From an uncultured Lachnospiraceae bacterium (GTDB lineage: Bacteria; Bacillota; Clostridia; Lachnospirales; Lachnospiraceae): a DNA stretch of 64,000 bases. A model generated the notes under the pieces. It searched no databases. It saw only the letters and a list, made by a program, of their open reading frames with translations, and was not told the origin of the DNA. Shown here in pieces: positions 1 to 7,311 of the stretch (position 1 is the stretch's first letter; every line of letters begins with the position of its first letter). Made by a program: the position numbers and the translations under genes. The stretch is from the NCBI GenBank assembly GCA_958428365.1, contig CAUAFT010000004.1:152313-216312 (forward strand), written 5' to 3'.

Positions 1-61
1 CCCGGATTTCGTCTGTCCGGCTCAAAGGGTCTACAAGCCGTCCATCTTTAATCAATATCAT
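1..61 (-). CDS. cyclic amidohydrolase (dihydroorotase/dihydropyrimidinase type), N-terminal fragment
   Basis: Only the first 20 codons are in the window; the gene runs off the left edge. The visible N-terminus (MILIKDGRLVDPLSRTDEI) is the beta-strand opening typical of amidohydrolase-superfamily enzymes such as dihydroorotase and hydantoinase, before the metal-binding HxH motif. Its ATG overlaps the stop codon of the M20 hydrolase in an ATGA arrangement, so the two are translationally coupled and in the same operon. A Shine-Dalgarno AAGGAGAG lies just upstream. The exact substrate class cannot be told from this fragment. Confidence 0.7.
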   Translation of the reverse strand, partial: MILIKDGRLVDPLSRTDEIR

Positions 62-1290
62 AAGCCCTCTCCTTTCAGATACTCAAACATGACAATCGCC
101 CCGTCACAGATGCTCTCGATGGTGGCAAATTCCCGTTTGTTGTGGCTAACGCCCTTATCACAGGGAATAAATAAAAGTGCCGTATCGCAGATATGTGCAA
201 ATGACATTGCATCGTGCCCGGCACCACTCATCATAATCCGGTGTGGAATCTTCAGCTTCATTGCCACCCGGCTTAAATTCTCCTGCATCTCCCTGGACAT
301 ATCGATGGGAGGGATCTCACTGATTTTTTCCTTGTAAAAGGTCAGTCCCCGTTTTTCACAGATCTTCTTTGCCGAGTTCTTCATACGGTTTTCCATCCGG
401 TTTAAGCTGTCTATATTAATTCCCCTCATGTCCACTCCCAGGGTCACTTCCCCCGGAATGACGTTCAACGCATTGGGTTCGTTCTGCACGACGCCGACAG
501 TCGCCACGGATTTCCAGATGGCTTCCTCTCTTCCTATATCCTCGATCTCGTTGATGATCTCCGCTGCACCGCAGAGGGCATCACAGCGCATATCCATCGG
601 TGTGGCACCGGAGTGTTCCGCCTGTCCGATAATGTGAAGCATAAAGCGTTTTGGTCCCGCAATGGTGCTGACGATTCCCAGCTTGTCTCCGAATTCTTCT
701 AAGACCTTTCCCTGTTCAATATGTAATTCCAGATATTGTCTGACTCCCTTAATCCGTCTTGGCTGTAGGGAATAGCCCCTCTCTTTAAAAATCTCCGCCA
801 GTGTCTTTCCGTCTTTGGAGAGAGCCTCTCCCACATCGTGCTTGTAAGTCTCGTTTGTAATCAGTCCGCTGCCGATGGTGCATTTTCCAAAGTTACTGGA
901 CTCTTCACAACGGAAGGCTCCGACTCTCACCGGGATGTCAATGTTCTGCTCTTTGATCCAATGAAGAACCAGCAAGCCCGCAATGACCCCTGCCACACCG
1001 TCGTATCTGCCTCCTTCGATGACAGAATCCAGATGGGATGCAATGAGATAAAAGTTCTCGGAATCGGAGTTGCTAAGATAGGAATTGCCCACCTCATCCT
1101 CGATATAAGAATATCCGTCCTCCTCTCCGATTTCCCGAAAGACCTGATGCATCTCATCTTCCGTCTCGGTGTAACCAAGTCTGGTCACTCCTCCGCTTCC
1201 GGTACTGCCTACTCTATAGAATCGATCAAATAAATATTCCGCATAGGCTATATCCTCTACCCGGTGTAATTCTGTCGGTAATTTAGCCAT
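58..1290 (-). CDS. M20-family amidohydrolase (allantoate amidohydrolase / N-carbamoyl-amino-acid hydrolase type)
   Basis: This 410-residue protein is a co-catalytic two-metal peptidase-fold hydrolase that, in known relatives (AllC, beta-ureidopropionase, L-carbamoylase), removes a carbamoyl or ureido group and releases ammonia and CO2. Visible motifs are H86-x-D88, D97 in RYDG, the EE pair at 129-130, H190 in LELHIEQG and H383 in SHNKRE. The motif LHIEQG is characteristic of the hydantoinase/carbamoylase branch rather than of true peptidases. The start MAKLPTEL was chosen because AAGGAAG precedes it; an in-frame start 60 bases upstream lacks such a site. It sits among deacetylase-fold and cyclic amidohydrolase genes, which suggests stepwise opening of a ureide or imidazole compound. 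The substrate is inferred only. Confidence 0.85.
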   Translation of the reverse strand: MAKLPTELHRVEDIAYAEYLFDRFYRVGSTGSGGVTRLGYTETEDEMHQVFREIGEEDGYSYIEDEVGNSYLSNSDSENFYLIASHLDSVIEGGRYDGVAGVIAGLLVLHWIKEQNIDIPVRVGAFRCEESSNFGKCTIGSGLITNETYKHDVGEALSKDGKTLAEIFKERGYSLQPRRIKGVRQYLELHIEQGKVLEEFGDKLGIVSTIAGPKRFMLHIIGQAEHSGATPMDMRCDALCGAAEIINEIEDIGREEAIWKSVATVGVVQNEPNALNVIPGEVTLGVDMRGINIDSLNRMENRMKNSAKKICEKRGLTFYKEKISEIPPIDMSREMQENLSRVAMKLKIPHRIMMSGAGHDAMSFAHICDTALLFIPCDKGVSHNKREFATIESICDGAIVMFEYLKGEGL

Positions 1291-1357
1291 AAATCTCACT
1301 TCCTTTTCTATACGAATCCCTGATTCTGAATGTCTTTGCCCGACACTCAATCCTTTA

Positions 1358-2164
1358 TCAATAAGGGATATTCTCTTCTTTCAGTACATGTTCCGCCACT
1401 TGACTGTTGGTCGCAAACCAGGCTCCGTTTTCCTTCATATACCGTATTAATTTCCTAAGGTGGCAAATATTGTGGGGTCTTCCGATAAACTGCGGATGCA
1501 TAACAAAATTAATCATTCTGTTTTCCTCTGCCAGAGCGTCAAATTCTTCCCTCCAGACAGCGGTCATCTCTTCCCCGCTTCTCAAATTCAGATGTATCGG
1601 TGCACATTCCGTATACATATCGTAGGCGGTGTCATCTAACACGGAATCTTTCGGAACTTCCACCAATGGAATCTTTTGTCCATTTAGCTCATGTACGAAG
1701 GGACCGTCACTGTCTCTCCAGTTGGAGCTGTAAATCTCCCCCCGTTCTAACCAGAGTCCCAGACTGTAATCGTAGACGTCTCCGTTGGGAGCCCGGTTGC
1801 CTCTTGGTCTCTTCCCTGTAATCTCTTCGATGATGGACTCCGCTTTTTCCATCTGGGTATTTTCATCCTCTTTATTCTGAAAGACCTCATGAAGATAACC
1901 GTGATAGCCGATTTCATGTCCCAATCTGGATATTTCTTTGATTACATCGGGATATTTTTCCGCAATCCATGCCGGAGTGAAAAAGGTTGCTACGACTCCC
2001 TCCTCTTCCAACATCCGTAAAATTCTTGGGATTGCCTGTAAGGTGGAATATCTTCCTCTGGAAAAGTTGGTGATATGGTCCATTCCCCGGCACATCCAGA
2101 GGGTCTCACCGTCGATATCAAATGCCAGCATAATTGCGATTCTCTTTTTGTTTGGCCAGTTCAT
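1358..2164 (-). CDS. polysaccharide deacetylase-fold hydrolase, PuuE-like, copy 1
   Basis: A 268-residue cytoplasmic protein without a signal peptide. The NodB-type fold is shown by FDID near residue 17, TFF in the second strand, the HEIGYHGYLH motif holding the metal-binding histidines, and MHPQFIGRP near the C-terminus. The HPQ-x-x-GRP ending is typical of PuuE-like allantoinases and their relatives rather than of cell-wall chitin deacetylases. It is a paralogue of the gene immediately upstream, two bases away, so the pair may act on two related substrates or form a heteromer. In this operon it could be a metal-independent allantoinase or a hydrolase of an imidazolone ring; neither is proven. 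Confidence 0.8.
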   Translation of the reverse strand: MNWPNKKRIAIMLAFDIDGETLWMCRGMDHITNFSRGRYSTLQAIPRILRMLEEEGVVATFFTPAWIAEKYPDVIKEISRLGHEIGYHGYLHEVFQNKEDENTQMEKAESIIEEITGKRPRGNRAPNGDVYDYSLGLWLERGEIYSSNWRDSDGPFVHELNGQKIPLVEVPKDSVLDDTAYDMYTECAPIHLNLRSGEEMTAVWREEFDALAEENRMINFVMHPQFIGRPHNICHLRKLIRYMKENGAWFATNSQVAEHVLKEENIPY

Positions 2165-2166
2165 AA

Positions 2167-3084
2167 CTAATCCGCCTCCTTTGTATTGCCCACGCAGTGT
2201 GGCGTTTGTGCCCCTTCGGGTATGTAGTTACCCTTTGGACGCTCCTTTGTATTTGCAATCACATAGTCTGCGACTTCTTCACAGGTTGCAATCCAGGCTC
2301 CCTGTTCCTTCATATAAGCGATAAATTCTTTTAACATCTTTGCCCGGCTTGCTCTTCCGATCAACTGCGGATGGAGCTTTAACACAAATACCTTATCTTC
2401 TTCCCGCAGCAGTTCATCGAAGTAATCCTTCCAGATTCCCTTGACATATTCTGCGGTATAGTTGCTCTTATTCACAGGTTTGCAATAGGAAAAATAAAAA
2501 TAGGTTACATCATCTAAGGTGTGCTCCGTTGGCAGTTCCACCAAGGGTGCTTCTCCCTCCTTCGCCGGATGCAGATATGCCCAGTCTCTGTCCTTCATAA
2601 TGGAGCTGTATTTATATCCCCGGCTTCGTATTAAGTCCATGGTATAGGGCTGGATGATGTTATAGCATCCTCTGTGTCCAACGATTTTCTTTCCGCCAAG
2701 TTCTTCTAAGATTTTTTCGCTCTTTTCCATGTTTTCTATTTCTTTTTCCATGGGATAACCGATTTCACTCTCATGCTCATAACCATGGTAGGCAAGCTCA
2801 TGTCCTCCTGCGGCAATTTCTTTTATTTTTTCAGGATAGCGTTCTGCTATTTTTCCCGGAACAAAGAAGGTGGATCTGATACCTGTATCCTCCAACACTT
2901 TCAGGCACCTTTTTAAGCCCTCGTTTGGTCCGTAAAGTCCTCTGGAAATATCTGCAAAATTTAAGACCCCGTTGTCATTCCTGGATTTTCTTAAATATTC
3001 CGCATCAAAGTCAAAAGTGACCATGACTGCAATCTTCGCTCCATTTTTCCATCTGATTCCGTCTCCTAATTTTAAATGTACCAT
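2167..3084 (-). CDS. polysaccharide deacetylase-fold hydrolase, PuuE-like, copy 2
   Basis: A 305-residue paralogue of the downstream gene, longer at both ends. It shows FDFDAEY in the first strand, TFFVPG, the metal-binding HELAYHGYEHE motif and LHPQLIGRA near the C-terminus. No signal peptide or membrane segment is visible, so it should be cytoplasmic. It is the first gene after a 338-base gap that contains a strong hairpin, so it may have its own promoter while still belonging to the same catabolic cluster. The family includes allantoinases, peptidoglycan deacetylases and cyclic imidases; the neighbours favour a nitrogen-compound hydrolase. Confidence 0.8.
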   Translation of the reverse strand: MVHLKLGDGIRWKNGAKIAVMVTFDFDAEYLRKSRNDNGVLNFADISRGLYGPNEGLKRCLKVLEDTGIRSTFFVPGKIAERYPEKIKEIAAGGHELAYHGYEHESEIGYPMEKEIENMEKSEKILEELGGKKIVGHRGCYNIIQPYTMDLIRSRGYKYSSIMKDRDWAYLHPAKEGEAPLVELPTEHTLDDVTYFYFSYCKPVNKSNYTAEYVKGIWKDYFDELLREEDKVFVLKLHPQLIGRASRAKMLKEFIAYMKEQGAWIATCEEVADYVIANTKERPKGNYIPEGAQTPHCVGNTKEAD

Positions 3085-3423
3085 CTTATCGTCTCACCAT
3101 CCCTCTTCCCATTTCTAATTGTTTGTTCAATTATTTTCTTTTTAATTTCTAATAATTAGTTTAGTAATCTCCTTTTTTAACTTTTCATAATATGTACTGC
3201 GAATACATAGTTTCCATTACAAAGGGGCAGCCGTATCAATGGATACGCTGCCCCTTTGCAACTACATTATTTTGTTTTTGTAACAGACCCCTTTGTCTGT
3301 ATGGGTCTATTATAGATTCTTTCATTTTCTTTTTCCAATACCAAATCGGATTGACGCTTATAACAGATTTGTTATAAATCTTTTTCCCATACTATCTTGA
3401 ATGTCAGGGGAGTTATCTTGATT
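3085..3423. other. intergenic gap between two hydrolase genes, with one strong hairpin
   Basis: This stretch separates the allantoinase-like gene from the two deacetylase-fold genes. I see no convincing coding region. Its main landmark is the GC-rich hairpin listed separately; the rest is AT-rich and could hold a minus-strand promoter for the deacetylase pair. Confidence 0.6.
3221..3257 (-). terminator. GC-rich hairpin between operon segments
   Basis: Arms AAAGGGGCAGCCGTATC and GATACGCTGCCCCTTT pair over 16 bp with one bulged C and a four-base loop. It lies about 165 bases past the stop of the allantoinase-like gene. There is no clean T-run on the minus side, so it may be a weak terminator, a processing site or an mRNA stabiliser. 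The plus side is followed by a T-rich stretch. Confidence 0.5.
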
Positions 3424-4815
3424 TCATGCCTTAATGAATTGTCCGATTGGCGACTCTTCCCCAAGTTCTCCATCCTCCATAATCACATTGCCCCGCAAAA
3501 TGGTATAGACTGGTTTTCCTTTAATTTTCATTCCGTCAAATGCCGTGACCTTGCTGATGCTTTGGAAATCTTCCTTTTTTACGATGTACTCTTTGTCAAA
3601 GTCCACAATGGAGATATCCGCATCGGTTCCGGTCTCCAGGGAACCTTTTTTCGGATAAATGCCGAACATTTTTGCCGGTTCCTCTGAGAGAATGGAGGCA
3701 AGCTGCTGTTTGCTGATTTTTCCATCGTTGACCGCCTGCATCATCAAAGGCACAAGGGTCTCAAGTCCGCACATGCCCGATGGAATCTGAAAGAGACTTC
3801 CTTCCTTTTCCTTTGGGGTATGGGGTGCATGGTCGGAGCAGACTAACATCAGTGTGCCATCTTCTACTCCCTCCCAGAGCTTTTGCTGGTCTTCTTGCCT
3901 GCGTACCGGAGGATAACATTTAATCATGCTGCCGATTCTATCGTAGTCCTCATTTGTCAGATAGAGGTAGTGAGGGCAGGTCTCTCCCGTCACCTGTAAA
4001 TGCTTCTCCTGTGCGTCTTTTATAAGGTCAACTGTCTCCCTGGCGCTGATATGCAGGATATGTAATCTGGCTCCCGTCTCTTTGGAATACCGGATTGCCG
4101 TATTGACCACCAGTTCTTCTGCCAGATTCGGACGGCAGGCGAGCAGCGCTTCAAACTCGTTTTCATAGTCCTCCACTCTGATATTCGCTGTCAGGGTTTT
4201 TATTAAATCCGCATTTTCCGCATGGATGGCGATTGGTTTCCCGGTTTTTGCCACCGCTTTAAATATCTCGTAGACCTCTCCGTCATCAAAGGGCGGGATG
4301 ACATCCTGATTCTTCGGGTCATAGTTATAGATCAGGGAATAGGTATTCTTATCAATGGCATAGCCCCAGAAGAACTTAAATGCCCCTACACCGCAGTCTG
4401 ATAACTCCTGTAATTTATCATTGTTGAGATTTCCGATACAGAGTCCCCACATGGCAAAATCCACATGGGCTTTGCTCAGAAGATTTTCCTTCTGACGTTC
4501 AAAGCTCTCCTTGTCCACCACCGCCGGAACTGCATTCGGCATCTCGAATATCGTCGTGATTCCTCCTGCTGCTGCCGCCTTTGTGGAATGAAAAAAGTCC
4601 TCTTTGTGGGTGCTTCCTCCATCCCTGGAATGGACATGGGTATCAATGAATCCGGGATAGACATAGAGCCCTTTTGCATCTATGGTCTTTTTTGCCGGCT
4701 CATCCAGTAATTCTGCCGTTACTGCTGCTATTTTCTCATTTCGAACATAAATATGTCTGACCCCGATACTTTCCTTCGTCACTACGGTTCCATTTTTTAT
4801 TAATAAATCATACAT
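3424..4815 (-). CDS. allantoinase/dihydropyrimidinase-like cyclic amidohydrolase
   Basis: A 463-residue amidohydrolase-superfamily enzyme that hydrolyses a cyclic amide bond in a heterocycle. The binuclear metal site is complete: H60-x-H62 in DTHVHSRDG, the carbamylated-lysine candidate K147 in GAFKFFWGY, H198 in IAIHAEN, H255 in LHILHIS and D328 in CSDHAPHT. The overall pattern fits AllB-type allantoinases and hydantoinases and is longer than pyrimidine-pathway dihydroorotases. The start MYDLLIKNGT was chosen because AGGAGG lies eight bases before it; an upstream in-frame start adds 21 unlikely residues. Possible substrates are allantoin, a dihydropyrimidine, a hydantoin or the pyrimidine ring of xanthine. 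Confidence 0.85.
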   Translation of the reverse strand: MYDLLIKNGTVVTKESIGVRHIYVRNEKIAAVTAELLDEPAKKTIDAKGLYVYPGFIDTHVHSRDGGSTHKEDFFHSTKAAAAGGITTIFEMPNAVPAVVDKESFERQKENLLSKAHVDFAMWGLCIGNLNNDKLQELSDCGVGAFKFFWGYAIDKNTYSLIYNYDPKNQDVIPPFDDGEVYEIFKAVAKTGKPIAIHAENADLIKTLTANIRVEDYENEFEALLACRPNLAEELVVNTAIRYSKETGARLHILHISARETVDLIKDAQEKHLQVTGETCPHYLYLTNEDYDRIGSMIKCYPPVRRQEDQQKLWEGVEDGTLMLVCSDHAPHTPKEKEGSLFQIPSGMCGLETLVPLMMQAVNDGKISKQQLASILSEEPAKMFGIYPKKGSLETGTDADISIVDFDKEYIVKKEDFQSISKVTAFDGMKIKGKPVYTILRGNVIMEDGELGEESPIGQFIKA

Positions 4816-4903
4816 AGTATGCCTCCTGTATTTCTGTTCTGTCTGGTTGTTGGATTTTATAATGCTCTGTTCCGGCACATGGTATCTCAGGTTCCGATAT
4901 AAT

Positions 4904-6328
4904 CTATAATTTTCCCTCTCTCATGTACTGTGCGTTCCTGCCGTTGATTTCTTCAAATTGCTCTTTCGCCTTCCCTCCGATATCATCGGCATACCTTTGT
5001 GCATCTTCTATGATCTCTTCCAGGTCAAAGGTCTGGGGGATTCTGTGTTCCACAATGACTTTTCCATGGGCGATAACGGTGTCCACTTCATTCCCCCTTG
5101 CCGCATAGACGAGATTTGGCGCCAGATTGCGCATCGGTATGGTATAGATTGGAGCAAGCTGCGGATGTTTTAAATCTATAAGAATCAAATCCGCAGATTT
5201 TCCAACTTCGATACTGCCTGTCACCTTATCAATGCCAAGTGCTTTTGCCCCTTCTATGGTCGCCATCCGAAGTACCTTCCAGGCTGGCATAATGGTGGAA
5301 CTCTGGTATTTGATCTTGTTAAAACAGGAGGTGGCTTTCATCTCCGAAAACATGTTGTGTCCGTTATTTCCCGGCGCTTGGTCGGTACCCAATCCCACAT
5401 TTCCTCCTGCATCTAAGAATTCCTTTGCCGGCGGAACGCGTCCTGCAATGACGCCTATGGAATTGGAACAGAGAATCATGTTTCCCTTATGAACTGCCAC
5501 TGTCTCTACTTCTTCCTTTGTGGCGTCGGTCAGATGGATTCCAATGTAATCCTCGTCAAAATAGTCCAGTTTTTCCAAAAACGGAATGGTTCTCTGTTGA
5601 TATCTCATAAGCATCTGTTCTGTCTCCCTGGTTCCCTGAGCCAGGTGCATATGGATTTTGGTGCGCTTTTCTTTTGCAATCCGTTTTACTTTTTGCAATA
5701 GTTCCAAATCCAAAAAATCCGCTCCCTGGGGACCTAAGCGAATCTGGATTCTTCCCCCGTCCCTGCCGTGGTATCTTTCGTATAAATCCAATGCTTCTCC
5801 TAAGGTTCTTTCTCCCATTTCTTTATCAAAAATGTAGAGTTCTCCCTGTTTATAGGCTTTCGGCAGAGCATTTCTCACTCTTACGCTCACGTTGCCTCTT
5901 ACCCCGGTCTTTTCGATGAATCGGATGGCACCCTCCATGTCAGAACCGTCATCTCCAATTGTGGTGGTTCCCCAGAGTATTGCCTCGGCAATGGCGAGAC
6001 GGCTTCCTGCGTCTTTTGCCTCCCGGCTTCGGACTGCTTCAAAGGGCGCCATTCCCTCCATCATCCAGTTGTCGATGTCCTGTGCCACCCCTCTGATCAC
6101 GCCGTGTCCGGTATGCATATGTCCGTCTATGAAGCCGGGAAGCACCAGTTTATCTCCTGCGTCTATTTCTTTTTCTGCCTGATATTGTTTTTCTATGATT
6201 TTTCTGTCATCGATCTCTATGATTTTAGAGCCGTCTGTCACTATGGATTTTCCCTGCAAAAATCCCAGACCATCGCCCTGCATGGTGTACATATAATTGG
6301 TATGTATGATTAAATCTGCTTTTTTCAT
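4904..6328 (-). CDS. TRZ/ATZ-type amidohydrolase (SsnA / guanine-deaminase-like)
   Basis: A 474-residue mononuclear metal hydrolase of the family that includes guanine deaminase, adenosine/MTA deaminase, SsnA and atrazine chlorohydrolase. Visible metal and proton-transfer residues are H70-x-H72 in DGHMHTGHG, H226-x-H228 in IHMHLAQG, H265 in GIHLTD and D316 in LGTDQAPGNN. These enzymes usually deaminate or dechlorinate an aromatic N-heterocycle. It is the promoter-proximal gene of the hydrolase cluster, with AAAGGGGT as its ribosome binding site. In a purine or imidazole degradation pathway it would be the deaminase; this is inference from context. Confidence 0.8.
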   Translation of the reverse strand: MKKADLIIHTNYMYTMQGDGLGFLQGKSIVTDGSKIIEIDDRKIIEKQYQAEKEIDAGDKLVLPGFIDGHMHTGHGVIRGVAQDIDNWMMEGMAPFEAVRSREAKDAGSRLAIAEAILWGTTTIGDDGSDMEGAIRFIEKTGVRGNVSVRVRNALPKAYKQGELYIFDKEMGERTLGEALDLYERYHGRDGGRIQIRLGPQGADFLDLELLQKVKRIAKEKRTKIHMHLAQGTRETEQMLMRYQQRTIPFLEKLDYFDEDYIGIHLTDATKEEVETVAVHKGNMILCSNSIGVIAGRVPPAKEFLDAGGNVGLGTDQAPGNNGHNMFSEMKATSCFNKIKYQSSTIMPAWKVLRMATIEGAKALGIDKVTGSIEVGKSADLILIDLKHPQLAPIYTIPMRNLAPNLVYAARGNEVDTVIAHGKVIVEHRIPQTFDLEEIIEDAQRYADDIGGKAKEQFEEINGRNAQYMREGKL

Positions 6329-6472
6329 AGGTTACCCCTTTCTCTTTCCATAAGATTCCATGCGGTTATGCACAGAAGACATATTTGATCTGCAAAGGGG
6401 TCTTACATCGATTTATATTAGAATTTTCAGAATGTATTGCTCAGAATAATTAGATTTGCCGGAATTAGAAAA

Positions 6473-6517
6473 AGACAGAGAACTACTCATCAGACTATGA
6501 TTCGCAGTTCTCTGTCT
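6473..6517 (-). terminator. rho-independent terminator of the Fic gene
   Basis: A perfect 12-bp inverted repeat, AGACAGAGAACT and AGTTCTCTGTCT, is followed on the minus strand by TTTTTC. It lies about 75 bases past the Fic stop codon and upstream of the hydrolase operon leader. Confidence 0.8.
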
Positions 6518-6591
6518 ATGTTCTAAAAACTAGCACACTTTTTCTTTTTTGTCAAACTATTTTCTTAAAATCAAAAATTCTATTACTCATT

Positions 6592-7221
6592 CTATGACCG
6601 CACTCTCTTGATACAAAAACTTTTCATAAACTCTATTATCTTTCCATCATCATTCGTTTCATAGAACGCAAGCAACAATCCTTTAAATTCCTCCAATTTT
6701 TCTATAGGTATCTGAAAAATTCCGATATCATGCTGAATCAGTACTTTATTTGCAATAAGCTGCGCCACCCGTTTATTTCCATCAATAAACATCTGTGTTC
6801 TTGTAACGTAGCAAAAATATTTTAATGCTCGCAGCTCAATATCTTCTATTCTCTCAATTTCTTCCAGGGAATCCATGATAATCCCTGTCTGCGGCATTTC
6901 CGGTTCCCATGATGTACCGCCTATCTGCATTGGAATTGTTCGAATTGCCCCGGCATAATTAAATAGTAATTCTCCCACAACTTTGTTATATTCCCTTAAA
7001 AGCATGAGATTGTTTGTATAATCAAGGTTATCCAAAAGGAACTGCCATGCTCTTTTCATGTTGACTATAAATAACACTTCTTCTGTCTTTGTTGTTGTCG
7101 GTGCATTAGCCAGGATTGCTTCCGTCTTCGGAAAGGTTGTTCCCAAGCCCTCAAGATTGGCGCTTTTCCATATACTATCAACCAGAAGCCGTTTTGCCAT
7201 CTCTATCGCTGTATCACGCAT
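6592..7221 (-). CDS. Fic-family protein with catalytic His replaced
   Basis: A 209-residue protein with the Fic fold. Fic enzymes transfer AMP or another phosphate group to proteins using a conserved His in HPFxDGNxR. Here the loop reads QMFIDGNKR at residues 143-151, so Gln143 replaces the catalytic His while the anion-binding DGNKR part is intact. The N-terminus contains SANLEG at residues 20-25, which matches the (S/T)xxxE(G/N) auto-inhibitory helix of Fic proteins. AGGAGTG supports the start. It appears to be a single-gene transcript with its own terminator. It may be a non-AMPylating pseudoenzyme or have another chemistry. Confidence 0.8.
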   Translation of the reverse strand: MRDTAIEMAKRLLVDSIWKSANLEGLGTTFPKTEAILANAPTTTKTEEVLFIVNMKRAWQFLLDNLDYTNNLMLLREYNKVVGELLFNYAGAIRTIPMQIGGTSWEPEMPQTGIIMDSLEEIERIEDIELRALKYFCYVTRTQMFIDGNKRVAQLIANKVLIQHDIGIFQIPIEKLEEFKGLLLAFYETNDDGKIIEFMKSFCIKRVRS

Positions 7222-7311
7222 TCATATCACTCCTAAACCTGCATATGTAGAATAGGTTTTATTATAACAAAAACATGTGAAAAAAGAAAAATATTTTTAA
7301 TAGAATATTTT

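Noticed and set aside
3192..3377. Plus-strand 61-codon frame in the gap between hydrolase genes
   Set aside because: It overlaps the strong hairpin, has no ribosome binding site and an atypical composition.
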